A program made the position numbers and the translations under genes. Below the pieces are notes generated by a model, which was not told the DNA's origin, did no database searches, and was given only the letters and a program-made list of their open reading frames with translations. 64,000 bases of DNA from Heliomicrobium undosum (GTDB taxonomy: Bacteria > Bacillota > Desulfitobacteriia > Heliobacteriales > Heliobacteriaceae): NCBI RefSeq assembly GCF_009877425.1, contig NZ_WXEY01000001.1, positions 1-64,000 on the forward strand, given 5' to 3'. Of the stretch, positions 1 through 8,092 are shown piece after piece. Numbering within the stretch: the stretch's first letter is position 1; every line of letters starts with the position of its first letter.

Positions 1-1501
1 TTGATAAATCAATGACGGCAATCTCTCCGTTGGTCGATTCGCTTTCTCCAATATAGTCATTTAACCACCCCTCTAAGGAGATGGGTGGTTGTGTACCGAT
101 TATCGATCCCATTCTAACGTCGGCTAGCATGGTTCGTATCCGCATAATCAAAAAATCTAAAAACTGCGAAACATTTTGCTCTTGAGCAAGCCGCTCAATA
201 TGATTAGGAAGGTCTTCCCCATTAAAATAAACTGGCGAATCTTCATCAGGGCCTTCATATCTCAGAGTCCCGCCCACTGTTCCAAGAAAACTTTTCACTG
301 CACTTATACATAATTCAACATCTCTTCTATTAAAGGCATCGTAGAATTTTATGATTTCTCCATTCCTCTGAAATGACCTAAACTTAGAATTAGCAACAGC
401 CTCCAAATTTGTTTTTAATAATTGGAGGTTGCTTTTGACAGTTTGGTCATAATAGGCTTTTGATGAAAAATAATCTGCATCATTTGCAAATTCTTGAACC
501 TTTTTACCGAAATCCCCCTTTTTATCTACATAGGATAAGGCACCCATATTTAAGTCATTTATTAAAGAAACTAAACAGCTGGAAAAGTGACGCCTTAATT
601 CAAGAGAACAATCTTCTACTAATTGGTTGGAACCATTTCTGATTTCACGCAGAGCTCGTCTTAATAGCGGTCCTTGAGTTTTTCCACTTGCTTGAGATAT
701 TGAACTCCACTCAAAACTATTCCACATCCAGGCAGGGACACGTAATTGTTTAAATCCTTCCTCATCTTCACTAATCTTTACCGTATACTTCCTAACATTC
801 GTGCAAATGTCATCAAATGTCTTTGAATACTCACCATTAGGATCCAAAATAATAAACCTAGCGTTAAGAGCCGACTCGTCACCTTTTACTTCTTTTGCCG
901 CCTCTAAGGACCACCGAATCAGTCCTGCAACCGAACAGGATTTCCCGCTGCCTGTATTACCCAGGACGGCTAAATGACGACCAAACAACTTGTCGGGATC
1001 CACTTTGACGGGCGCATTCGCTGCTATCGGCGCGTAGCCTATTACCACTTCAGCATTTTTATCTCGATTTTCAACGATCGCTTCTAGTTGTTCTTGTGTA
1101 GGCAATACTACAACATCGCCTACGCAGGGATAGGAATATACACCCCTGTCTAAAATATAGCCCTTTTTCTCATGATATTTAAGGATACCGAGAGGGTTTA
1201 AACTCATTTTTCGTTGAGGAAAAGGTAAATCTATTATATCAAAGTCTTTTAGGCCTTGCCTTTTGGGAAACTGGGAATGTTCTATTCCCACCCAGGAAAT
1301 CATTCCAACAAGTGCGCCCGCTTCATTAGGAACGAGCGCAAACCCGTTAATCCTGGGAAACAGAGTCGGGGTTCCCGTATTAATCGCTGTATTGATTGGC
1401 GCTGTAGTATCTAGTGAAACCTTTATTTCTATGGGAGAAACAAAGTCCACAGTACCGATGGTTAAATTTCGCAGTTGGTCGTAATCTAAAATGTTGCTCA
1501 T
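1..1501 (-). CDS. herA: HerA-family ATPase of a SIR2-HerA defence pair (C-terminus beyond window)
   Basis: The gene reads off the left edge; 500 codons are visible and the frame stays open to base 1. The N-terminal ~130 residues look like a HAS-barrel, followed by a FtsK/HerA-type AAA ATPase with Walker A GNTGSGKS at residues 181-188. A hydrophobic strand IAVIDLS, a likely Walker B region, sits at the very edge. HerA proteins form hexameric DNA translocases; in defence systems they assemble with an N-terminal effector such as SIR2. The ATG overlaps the stop of the upstream SIR2 gene by four bases (ATGA), so translation is probably coupled. Codon use is AT-rich compared with the rest of the window, suggesting horizontal acquisition. 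The family call is firm; its role in immunity is inferred from the pairing. Confidence 0.85.
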   Translation of the reverse strand, partial: MSNILDYDQLRNLTIGTVDFVSPIEIKVSLDTTAPINTAINTGTPTLFPRINGFALVPNEAGALVGMISWVGIEHSQFPKRQGLKDFDIIDLPFPQRKMSLNPLGILKYHEKKGYILDRGVYSYPCVGDVVVLPTQEQLEAIVENRDKNAEVVIGYAPIAANAPVKVDPDKLFGRHLAVLGNTGSGKSCSVAGLIRWSLEAAKEVKGDESALNARFIILDPNGEYSKTFDDICTNVRKYTVKISEDEEGFKQLRVPAWMWNSFEWSSISQASGKTQGPLLRRALREIRNGSNQLVEDCSLELRRHFSSCLVSLINDLNMGALSYVDKKGDFGKKVQEFANDADYFSSKAYYDQTVKSNLQLLKTNLEAVANSKFRSFQRNGEIIKFYDAFNRRDVELCISAVKSFLGTVGGTLRYEGPDEDSPVYFNGEDLPNHIERLAQEQNVSQFLDFLIMRIRTMLADVRMGSIIGTQPPISLEGWLNDYIGESESTNGEIAVIDLS

Positions 1502-2769
1502 GCTTCACTCACCCCGGCTTCCTCTTCGTCTGACTTTGTGCGAGGTGGGATATCTCCGCGTTTCTCCTTAAGCTGTTGACTTTTTATAGAAATTCGATCT
1601 ATGGCTGCTTTAGGAAGATAATATTCGACTAAGGTCTTTAAATTACCAAAATGATTCCCGATCAGAAGGGTGATCTGTGCAGGATTATTTTTTTGGTAAA
1701 ATTGCTTTATTCGCTTAGTTCGATCGTCAAAAGCGATGATTACAATGTGTGTCGATGGAATTGTAAGCATGTCCTGAATAATCCGATTTATATGCGAATC
1801 ACCGAAGCTGTATCCGTAAGTTACCAAAACTGAGTTAGGCCTGCATACGGCGTACGAAAGATCCCTAAACAATTCTGCGTACGGATAAAAAGCTGTTTCA
1901 ATATCCTTTGCCGAATTGGGGTAAATCACCAACTGCTCTGGACCATTAAAGGTATCGTCCGCTGTTTGTCCAAAACCGATCGGGACCTTAATGATTTGAC
2001 CGTTTTCGAATCTCCAATCGATTGAACCATGCAGCTTTGTAATTCTCGCTACACCCTCAACATACCGAGGTTCCCCACGTATTCCCGGAGGGTTATAATG
2101 ATAATCTAACTCTAATTTAGTTGTTCTGAAAATAGGTTTGATTCTTCCAATAAATCTATCAATGGTGATAATGCCAGCCATATCACAACCATACTCAATA
2201 AAACGATCATAATTGGTTGTGAAGATATTGAGTCTGTCTCGTGATGCAGTTCGGCTTGAGAAACTAATTAGAAATGATTTTAAATAACTAAGTGCTAGGT
2301 CATCGTTTTTTTCTATAAATGTACGTTCGGTCCCTAGTATACTTGTAATGAAATTTTTAAGAATTGAATTAATTCTTTCCTCCAGCTCCGGTGCATCATC
2401 ACTTCCCGCTATTTTCAGTCCCTTAAGCAGCTCAATCGCCGTCCTGAGATCATCCTCAAAATTAGCTTCACCGCGTCCCATCAATCCAGCAGCCTGATCC
2501 GCCCAATTTGAAATGTTCTCCTTATATTTACATTCAAACTGAAGTCTCCCCATTCCTGTCGCGGCACAATTTGCCATCGCTGTAACGGCAGTAGTGAGAC
2601 CCGCACCCACCAATAAAGATAAATGTTCGCTCTGAAAAATTGCTGACAACCACGGTTCGATATGCCTTCTATAATCATTGCCTTCAATGGATTCTCCCGA
2701 TTCGAAGGAACAGACCTCTCGGTTAACTTTCATTACGTTCCCTGCATCCCAATTTAGTTTTTTTTCCAT
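1498..2769 (-). CDS. SIR2-domain protein, predicted NADase effector of SIR2-HerA defence
   Basis: This 423-residue protein carries SIR2 hallmarks: a GAG turn at residues 55-57, TTNYD at 184-188 with the catalytic Asn, KLHGS around 246-249 with the likely catalytic His247, and GYSFGD at 319-324. These match the SIR2_2-type domains of bacterial immune proteins that deplete NAD+ on phage infection, rather than housekeeping deacetylases. There is no Zn-ribbon Cys quartet of the kind found in sirtuin deacetylases. A GGTGAGG ribosome site lies five bases before the ATG. The stop overlaps the herA start, so the two form one operon. SIR2 plus HerA is a known anti-phage combination (Nezha-type). Low GC relative to flanking genes supports transfer. 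NAD+ cleavage itself is inferred from family knowledge. Confidence 0.87.
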   Translation of the reverse strand: MEKKLNWDAGNVMKVNREVCSFESGESIEGNDYRRHIEPWLSAIFQSEHLSLLVGAGLTTAVTAMANCAATGMGRLQFECKYKENISNWADQAAGLMGRGEANFEDDLRTAIELLKGLKIAGSDDAPELEERINSILKNFITSILGTERTFIEKNDDLALSYLKSFLISFSSRTASRDRLNIFTTNYDRFIEYGCDMAGIITIDRFIGRIKPIFRTTKLELDYHYNPPGIRGEPRYVEGVARITKLHGSIDWRFENGQIIKVPIGFGQTADDTFNGPEQLVIYPNSAKDIETAFYPYAELFRDLSYAVCRPNSVLVTYGYSFGDSHINRIIQDMLTIPSTHIVIIAFDDRTKRIKQFYQKNNPAQITLLIGNHFGNLKTLVEYYLPKAAIDRISIKSQQLKEKRGDIPPRTKSDEEEAGVSEA

Positions 2770-2879
2770 ATTAACCTCACCGCCAATTCTTTTATTCGGT
2801 TCTAATTACCTCATGTCATGAAAGAGAAACGGCCATTTAGTAAAATATGGTATGTTGTTCCGAATAAATCCCTTCTTAA

Positions 2880-2906
2880 ATTATACCATAACTAATTTGG
2901 TCACAA
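2880..2906 (-). promoter_or_regulatory. Promoter of the SIR2-herA operon (extended -10)
   Basis: On the minus strand TATAAT is preceded by TGG, giving an extended -10, with a TTGTGA hexamer 15 bases upstream. It lies about 110 bases before the SIR2 start in AT-rich DNA. The -35 spacing is short, so the extended -10 probably carries most of the activity. Confidence 0.55.
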
Positions 2907-2950
2907 CGCACCTAAACAGGTTCTTTTTTCCTTTTTCTAGCTATTTAATA

Positions 2951-2981
2951 ATAAAACGCAGGAGGTGTTCCCCCCTGCGTT
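2951..2981 (-). terminator. Intrinsic terminator after the small Cys-rich gene
   Basis: AACGCAGG pairs with CCTGCGTT around a G/C-rich apex, and the minus strand continues into TTTATTATT. It lies about 50 bases beyond the stop of the small minus-strand gene and before the SIR2 promoter, separating the two transcription units. Confidence 0.65.
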
Positions 2982-3030
2982 AAGCTTGTTGCGCCTATTT
3001 TTCGAACCTATGTTTCGTCGAGGCTTTTTG

Positions 3031-3174
3031 TCAATGCAATTCCGCCGGGACTTCCGTTTCCAGCATCGAGAACCCGCAGCCGCCGCACTGGACACATTCA
3101 TGGGGTTGGTGCACACACATCAGCAACGGGTCGATCTCCGGGGCGGGAAACATTTTAACTACTGCTTGCGTCAT
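3031..3174 (-). CDS. Small Cys-rich protein of unknown function (47 aa)
   Basis: A 47-residue frame starts at an ATG preceded by AAGGAGG nine bases upstream. The protein has an aliphatic N-terminal third, then a CVHQPHECVQCGGCG segment containing five cysteines and two histidines, which could bind a metal or an Fe-S cluster, and an acidic tail. It has its own near-consensus promoter (TTGAAA, 17-bp spacer, TATAAT) and a terminator, so it is a monocistronic, deliberately expressed gene and not a random frame. I do not recognise the family. It lies between the defence pair and a divergent flavoprotein gene, and neither neighbour indicates a role. Reading it as an RNA is possible but less likely given the ribosome site and Cys motif. 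Confidence 0.65.
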   Translation of the reverse strand: MTQAVVKMFPAPEIDPLLMCVHQPHECVQCGGCGFSMLETEVPAELH

Positions 3175-3251
3175 CTCACGCGCCTCCTTGTCTTATTCCC
3201 ATGTTCAGTGTTTTCTTGTCCACCACTTTGTGAATGTGTTAACTTTCTTTT

Positions 3252-3280
3252 ATTATAGGGTGGCGCTGAAATATTTTCAA
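3252..3280 (-). promoter_or_regulatory. SigA-type promoter of the small Cys-rich gene
   Basis: The minus strand reads TTGAAA, exactly 17 bases, then TATAAT. Transcription would start near 3245, giving a leader of about 70 bases before the ATG at 3174. This is one of the best vegetative promoters in the window. Confidence 0.8.
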
Positions 3281-3435
3281 GTCTTTTCGCAAAAATGGTA
3301 AGCCCGTTTTCGAAAAATACTGTATCCTCCCCCATCGAAGGCCCTCTCACCGCGCCCGTCCCCTCGTGGAGCCGGCGGGGCCTGCGCCGGAACTCCCCTG
3401 GAAAATAATATTTCGTTAACTTGTGCAATTTGTCA

Positions 3436-3464
3436 TTTACTTTTCCTATCACCTCTCGTATAAT
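3436..3464 (+). promoter_or_regulatory. SigA-type promoter of the COG2509 flavoprotein
   Basis: TTTACT is followed by 17 bases and a perfect TATAAT, about 50 bases before the ATG at 3515. Confidence 0.65.
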
Positions 3465-3514
3465 ATCCGGTGGTTTGCCAATAGCCAAGTAAAAACGCGA
3501 GGGGATTTGTCCAG

Positions 3515-4894
3515 ATGAACAAGTATGATGTGGCAATCATCGGTAGCGGACCTTCCGCCATTTTCGCAGCCTACGAACTTGTCGTCACTTGTCCGACCGC
3601 CCGTGTGATCATCCTCGAAGCGGGCAGCGATATCTATGCAAGGAAATGCCCCATCGCTGAAAAAAAATCGTCCCGTTGCGTGAAGTGCAACCCCTGTGAC
3701 ATCATGCGGGGTTTCGGCGGCGCCGGCGCCTTCTCCGACGGCAAGTATAACTTTACCACCGAGTTCGGCGGCTGGCTCCAGGAGTACCTGCCGGCCCAGG
3801 ACGTGATGGACCTCATCGATCATGTGGACCGGATCAACCTGCAGTACGGCGCGCCCTCCGATCTGTTCAGCACCGAGAAGAGCACTATCGGTAAAAAGGC
3901 CCTGGCCCATGACCTGCACCTGCTCCACGCCAAGGTGCGCCACCTGGGCACAGAGAACAACCTTCAGATCTTGAAGAGCCTCTTTGAATATCTCAACAAA
4001 AAAGTGACCCTCCTTTTCCGGACGCCCGTGTCCGCCATTACCCCGAAAGAGAAGGGCTTCCTGCTGGACATCGGCAAGCCCGAAAAGATCGAGTGCGACT
4101 ACCTGATCGCCGCCCCCGGCCGGGCCGGTTCGGAGTGGTTTGCCGGCCAGTGCAAGAACCTGGGCCTGTCTCTTTTCAACAACCAGGTCGATGTGGGCGT
4201 CCGCGTTGAGATCCCCGCCGAGGTATTCCAGCACATCACCGATGAGGTCTATGAGGCCAAGCTGGTCTACCGGACCAAGCAGTACGGCGATCTGGTTCGC
4301 ACCTTCTGCATGAACCCTTACGGTTATGTGGTGGCCGAAAACACCGATGGCATCATCACCGTCAACGGCCACAGCTACCGCGACGAGAAGCTGCACAGTC
4401 GCAACACCAACTTCGCCCTGCTGGTGAGCAACCGCTTCACGGAGCCCTTCAACGAACCCCACCAGTACGGCAAACGGATCGCCTCCTTCTCCAACCTGCT
4501 CGGCGGCGGCGTCCTTGTCCAGCGCTTCGGCGACCTCGTCAAAGGCCGCCGCACCAACGAACACCGCCTCGCCCAGAGCTTCACCAAACCGACCCTGAAA
4601 GCCGTCCCCGGCGATCTCAGCCTCGTCCTCCCGAAACGCCACCTGGACAACATCGTTGAGATGATCTACGCCCTCGACAAGATCGCGCCGGGCATGGCCA
4701 ACAACGACACCCTGCTCTACGGCGTAGAGGTGAAGTTCTACAGCTCTCGCCTGAAGTTGACCAATCAGTTGGAGACGCAGATCGCCAACATGTTCGCCAT
4801 CGGCGACGGCGCCGGCGTGACCCGCGGCCTTTCCCAGGCCAGCGCCAGCGGCGTCCATGTGGCCCGAGTGATCGCGGAACGGATGCAACAGTAA
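3515..4894 (+). CDS. FAD-dependent dehydrogenase/oxidoreductase (COG2509 type)
   Basis: The 459-residue protein opens with a Rossmann dinucleotide-binding segment, VAIIGSGPSAIFAAYEL, followed by the acidic end of the second strand at LEAGSD. It then has a conserved Cys-containing block (KCPI and CVKCNPC) leading into a GFGGAGAFSDGKYN motif, characteristic of the COG2509 family of FAD-dependent dehydrogenases. The C-terminal FAD-contacting segment is FAIGDGAGVTRGLSQASASGV. Physiological substrates of this family are poorly known. The gene is monocistronic: it has its own promoter and a strong terminator just after the stop. The ATG is preceded by a GAGGGG ribosome site. The next plus-strand gene encodes a membrane Fe-S protein, but terminator and promoter signals between them argue for separate control. 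Confidence 0.85.
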   Translation: MNKYDVAIIGSGPSAIFAAYELVVTCPTARVIILEAGSDIYARKCPIAEKKSSRCVKCNPCDIMRGFGGAGAFSDGKYNFTTEFGGWLQEYLPAQDVMDLIDHVDRINLQYGAPSDLFSTEKSTIGKKALAHDLHLLHAKVRHLGTENNLQILKSLFEYLNKKVTLLFRTPVSAITPKEKGFLLDIGKPEKIECDYLIAAPGRAGSEWFAGQCKNLGLSLFNNQVDVGVRVEIPAEVFQHITDEVYEAKLVYRTKQYGDLVRTFCMNPYGYVVAENTDGIITVNGHSYRDEKLHSRNTNFALLVSNRFTEPFNEPHQYGKRIASFSNLLGGGVLVQRFGDLVKGRRTNEHRLAQSFTKPTLKAVPGDLSLVLPKRHLDNIVEMIYALDKIAPGMANNDTLLYGVEVKFYSSRLKLTNQLETQIANMFAIGDGAGVTRGLSQASASGVHVARVIAERMQQ

Positions 4895-4926
4895 TCCATA
4901 GACAAATTTGATTGGCGAAACGGAAA

Positions 4927-4967
4927 TAAACGCCGGATGCAAAGACGCAATCCGGCGTTTTGATTTT
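4927..4967 (+). terminator. Intrinsic terminator after the flavoprotein gene
   Basis: AACGCCGGAT pairs with ATCCGGCGTT around a short loop and is followed by TTGATTTT. Confidence 0.85.
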
Positions 4968-5035
4968 GTCATCGGCGGGCGCAAACTCGCGGCCTCAACG
5001 GATAGATTGTTCCCAAAAAATATACCCCCTACCCC

Positions 5036-5065
5036 TATACAGTACAAGCATGACGGTGCTATAAT
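5036..5065 (+). promoter_or_regulatory. Promoter of the NapH-like Fe-S protein
   Basis: TATACA, 18 bases, then TATAAT. The start site would fall near 5072, just upstream of the ribosome site used for the GTG at 5098. This supports the GTG as the true start, because the ATG at 5080 would have almost no leader. Confidence 0.5.
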
Positions 5066-5097
5066 ATCGACGACATCAAATGAAAGGGGTATATCCT

Positions 5098-5778
5098 GTG
5101 CTACAGAAATATAAGAGCATCGCCTTTCTCATCCCGCTGGCCTACCTCTCCCTCGGTCTCTACTATCCCCTCTTCGGCTACGTAATGGCCCTCTGCATGG
5201 CGATCGCCATCGGCCTCTCCACCGTCGCTGGGCGCAAGTGGTGCGGCGGCCTCTGCCCCCGCGGACTCCTCTACGACAAGTTCCTCGCCTTCAACCGGAA
5301 AAAACCTGTCCCTGCTTGGCTGAAATGGAAACACGCCCGCAACATCTTTTTTGCCGTCTTCATGTCCGTCTTCGTCTGGCGGCTCACCCTGACCGGTGGC
5401 GACGTCTACAAAATCGGCTCCGTCTTCGTGACCATGGGCATCATCTCAGGCACCATCGGGCTTGTCTTGGGCATCCTCTACAAAACCCGCTCCTGGTGCG
5501 TCATCTGCCCCATGGGCGTCATGGCCAGCTGGTTCGGGGCGCTCCGCGGTCGCGCCGGCGCCATGACCATTGCCTCGGATTGCAAAGAATGCCGGATCTG
5601 TGAACGCAAATGCCCCATGCAGATTCCCATCGTCAGCTACAAGGATACCCACACCGCCCCCATCGCTGATGGTGCCTGCATCCGCTGCGGCGAGTGCGTC
5701 GGCGCCTGCCCGCGCGGCGTCATCAAGCGGAGCGGCGTAGAATCGAGCACAGGCCGTCCCGCCCAGGAGACGATCTAA
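5098..5778 (+). CDS. 4Fe-4S membrane protein, NapH/MauN-like
   Basis: This 226-residue protein has several hydrophobic membrane segments in its first ~150 residues, with the CGGLCPRG and CVICPMG motifs of NapH/MauN-like polyferredoxin membrane proteins. They are followed by two C-terminal ferredoxin clusters, CKECRICERKCP and CIRCGECVGACP. Such proteins move electrons between the membrane quinone pool and soluble partners. I chose the GTG at 5098 because AAAGGGG lies eight bases before it. An ATG at 5080 is in frame but overlaps that ribosome site and has none of its own. No nitrate reductase or methylamine genes are nearby, so the redox partner is unknown. A shared terminator separates it from the convergent radical SAM gene. 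Confidence 0.8.
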   Translation: MLQKYKSIAFLIPLAYLSLGLYYPLFGYVMALCMAIAIGLSTVAGRKWCGGLCPRGLLYDKFLAFNRKKPVPAWLKWKHARNIFFAVFMSVFVWRLTLTGGDVYKIGSVFVTMGIISGTIGLVLGILYKTRSWCVICPMGVMASWFGALRGRAGAMTIASDCKECRICERKCPMQIPIVSYKDTHTAPIADGACIRCGECVGACPRGVIKRSGVESSTGRPAQETI

Positions 5779-5810
5779 AAAAGCTGACAAGAAAATAAAC
5801 CCCAAAGCTG

Positions 5811-5846
5811 AAAACGCCCTGCCGCAAATCAACGGCAGGGCGTTTT
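5811..5846. terminator. Bidirectional terminator between convergent genes
   Basis: A perfect 14-bp stem, AAAACGCCCTGCCG with its complement, closes an eight-base loop. It sits between the plus-strand Fe-S gene and the minus-strand radical SAM gene, giving a T-run in both directions. Confidence 0.9.
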
Positions 5847-5874
5847 CCACTTTATCGCAGCTTTTTGAGGAACG

Positions 5875-6759
5875 TTATTGCAGCCAATGCAGTTGCGGCC
5901 CGATCTCCTGCGCCTTTTCCCAGACCTCCCAGAACTCCCTACCGCTCAACCGCCGGTTCAAAGGTGGAAAGTCAGAGGCCCGGTGTTCCGGGCGGTACTG
6001 ATCCATCAGGTTCACCCAGGCATCAGGGGCCACCTCTTCGACGATGAAGCGGATCACGTCCAGGCTGTTCTCAGGAAGACCCGGCAAGACGAGGTGGCGG
6101 ATGAGCAGGCCGCTTTGAGCCACCCCCCGATCATCCAGCACAGGGTTTCCCACCTGCTTGTGCATCGCCCGGATCGCCTGCCGGGCCGTCGTCCCATAAT
6201 CAGGGACGCCGCAGTAGCGGCGACCCAGGTCGTCGTCGGCGAATTTGAAATCCGGCAGGTAGATGTCGACGACACCGTCAAGCAGTTGGAGGACCTCCAT
6301 GCTGTCGTAGCCGCCTGTGTTGTAGACGATTGGCAGGGTCAACCCCTTCTCCACAGCCAAGACAAGGGCATCCAGAATGGTCGGCACATAGTGGGTCGGG
6401 CTGACCAGGTTGATGTTTTCGCAGCCCCTCTCCTGCAGTCCTATCATCACTTCGGCCAGACGCGCCGGCGTCATCGTCTCCCCTTCCGCCTCGACAGAGA
6501 TGTCAAAATTCTGGCAGAAGACACAATCGAGATTACAGTAAGAAAAAAAGATGGTCCCGGAGCCGCCGTTGCCGACGAGAGGCGCCTCCTCTCCCCAGTG
6601 CGGTCCGTAAGAGGCCACGACGGCCTCCCCACCGGCGCGGCAGGCGCCTCGCATCTGCCGGCGGTCTGTCTGACAGCGACGGCCGCAAAGCAGGCACTTC
6701 TCCCAGATGCGGTGGGCTCCTTGGGCTCGCTGTCGTAACTGTTCAATCGAAAGGCGCAC
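5875..6759 (-). CDS. Radical SAM protein, PflA-like (COG1313)
   Basis: The 294-residue protein has an N-terminal Cys pair region (CLLCGRRCQTDR) and a radical SAM cluster motif CNLDCVFCQNFD near residue 75. These are followed by the TIM-barrel body with YNTGGYD and DIYLPDFKF segments. This layout is that of COG1313, uncharacterised homologues of pyruvate formate-lyase activating enzyme. No glycyl-radical enzyme gene is adjacent, so the target is unknown. It is the last gene before the bidirectional terminator. It is preceded by a 190-base spacer containing the terminator of the cheCD operon and is probably transcribed alone. Confidence 0.85.
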   Translation of the reverse strand: MRLSIEQLRQRAQGAHRIWEKCLLCGRRCQTDRRQMRGACRAGGEAVVASYGPHWGEEAPLVGNGGSGTIFFSYCNLDCVFCQNFDISVEAEGETMTPARLAEVMIGLQERGCENINLVSPTHYVPTILDALVLAVEKGLTLPIVYNTGGYDSMEVLQLLDGVVDIYLPDFKFADDDLGRRYCGVPDYGTTARQAIRAMHKQVGNPVLDDRGVAQSGLLIRHLVLPGLPENSLDVIRFIVEEVAPDAWVNLMDQYRPEHRASDFPPLNRRLSGREFWEVWEKAQEIGPQLHWLQ

Positions 6760-6878
6760 GGAGATCCATCCCCCTGTTCTGCGGGAAAATACTCATCCCG
6801 CATGGATCACTTTTTCCGGTCGAAAGATCGATATATAGGGATGTATCCCCCGTTGGAAGGCAAAGCATGCGAACGCAA

Positions 6879-6911
6879 AAGGGATTCCCACCCTGAAAGT
6901 GAGAATCCCTT
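6879..6911 (-). terminator. Terminator of the hemerythrin-cheC-cheD operon
   Basis: AAGGGATTC pairs with GAATCCCTT with extra pairing toward the loop. The minus strand continues TTTTGCG. It lies about 40 bases after the cheD stop. Confidence 0.8.
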
Positions 6912-6949
6912 GGCCTGTTTGTCTTCGATTGGCTATGGACATAGCCGGG

Positions 6950-7429
6950 TCAAATCCGGATCACCGGCTTAGACACCGTCCTCACCTCGAGAACGCCCGT
7001 ATCAGGAAAGGCCTCAATCGTCCGGCCGTGGCTCCCTCCCGTGTCCTCGGCGACTATGGGGATACCGAGCTTGCGCAGGATATCCTTGCAGGCCTCCGTA
7101 TTGCGCTGGCCGATGCCCTTGGCGCTGTCTTCAAAGCTGAACATGCGTGCGCCGCCGGCCATCTTGGCCTTCAGCCGCATTCGCGAAGCACCGGCCTGGA
7201 CCAGCATGTCGACCAGTTCCGGCACGCCCGAGTCGGCAAACTTGGCTTTTTTGTAGGTGCTGGACCGGGCCAGTTCCGTCGACGGCAGCATCACATGGAC
7301 CATGCCGACGATTTTTCGCGCGTCGTCGAAGAGGGTGACCCCTACGCAGGAACCGAGGCCCAGCGTGCAGATGGAATCGGGCGCTTTGGCGATGTTGGAA
7401 TCGGCGATGCCGACTTTAATAACTGCCAT
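6950..7429 (-). CDS. cheD: Chemoreceptor glutamine deamidase CheD
   Basis: The 159-residue protein matches CheD: the catalytic Cys lies in GLGSCVGVTLFD and the His in GMVHVMLP, with the later AKMAGGARMF block. CheD deamidates glutamines in methyl-accepting chemotaxis receptors and binds CheC. The start is the ATG at 7429, preceded by GGGAG. An upstream TTG at 7450 is possible, but it lies inside cheC without a suitable ribosome site. The gene overlaps the end of cheC by 14 bases, as expected for partners made in fixed ratio. No other che or flagellar gene lies in the window. Confidence 0.93.
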   Translation of the reverse strand: MAVIKVGIADSNIAKAPDSICTLGLGSCVGVTLFDDARKIVGMVHVMLPSTELARSSTYKKAKFADSGVPELVDMLVQAGASRMRLKAKMAGGARMFSFEDSAKGIGQRNTEACKDILRKLGIPIVAEDTGGSHGRTIEAFPDTGVLEVRTVSKPVIRI

Positions 7430-8066
7430 GGCGGTGTACTCCCAAAGCAAAAAAGATTCTGCTGAACGCCTCCGGGTCGGGCAGCAGGAAGATGTGACCC
7501 GTCGTTCCCTGGGCGATTCCGTTTCCCTTCTCCCCGCCGGGAAGGATCTCGGCGTCGATCAGGATGGCGAAGTCGCTGCTCTTTCCCGTTTCCATCAGCC
7601 CAAAACTCAGGATCGCCCCAGCCATGTCGACACAGAGGGAGGGCACGCTCGTCCGCAGATCAAAACCGGTGAAATCAGAGAGTGCCGTCAGGTAAGAGCC
7701 CGAGAGGATGTTGCCCACCTCCTGAAGCACGGACTGGGCCATCTCGGAAAGCTCCTCGCTCTCGCCTGATTCACCGGTCACGTCGCGCACCAGCGCCCCA
7801 CCGTCGGCAGCGCCCATCACAAAGAGCATGTTGCCGGCGATGTCGCCTTCGATGCGGGAAAACACGGTGGACACCAGGTTTTCGGCGCCGCCCACATACT
7901 CGGTCACATCGTTAAAGGGCATGGGAAGCACCCGGTTGACGCGCATGTCGACAGGCTTGCCCAGCAGCCGCGACAGCGCTGTCGCCGCATTTCCGGCGCC
8001 GATGTTGCTCACTTCCCGCAGCACATCGAGATGAAAGTCGCTCATATCACGGATAAGGTCCTGCAT
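7416..8066 (-). CDS. cheC: CheC-family CheY-P phosphatase
   Basis: The 216-residue protein contains both CheC active-site helices, EVSNIGAGNAATAL near the N-terminus and EVGNILSGSYLTAL about 100 residues later. Each has the Glu and Asn that define the ExxxN phosphatase motif, so it should dephosphorylate CheY-P. The ATG at 8066 is chosen because GAGGTG lies seven bases upstream; the longer GTG frame from 8096 would run into the preceding gene. It overlaps cheD, whose product enhances CheC activity in Bacillus. The C-terminal ~20 residues extend a little beyond typical CheC. Confidence 0.92.
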   Translation of the reverse strand: MQDLIRDMSDFHLDVLREVSNIGAGNAATALSRLLGKPVDMRVNRVLPMPFNDVTEYVGGAENLVSTVFSRIEGDIAGNMLFVMGAADGGALVRDVTGESGESEELSEMAQSVLQEVGNILSGSYLTALSDFTGFDLRTSVPSLCVDMAGAILSFGLMETGKSSDFAILIDAEILPGGEKGNGIAQGTTGHIFLLPDPEAFSRIFFALGVHRHGSY

Positions 8067-8092
8067 GGATTTCACCTCAACTATCTCGGTCG

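Noticed and set aside
2965-3258. 97-codon plus-strand frame
   Set aside because: It lies opposite the small Cys-rich gene, crosses that gene's promoter, and has no ribosome site.
3449-5047. 532-codon minus-strand frame opposite the COG2509 gene
   Set aside because: It is antisense to a clear flavoprotein, has no recognisable motif or ribosome site, and reflects GC-rich codon bias on the other strand.
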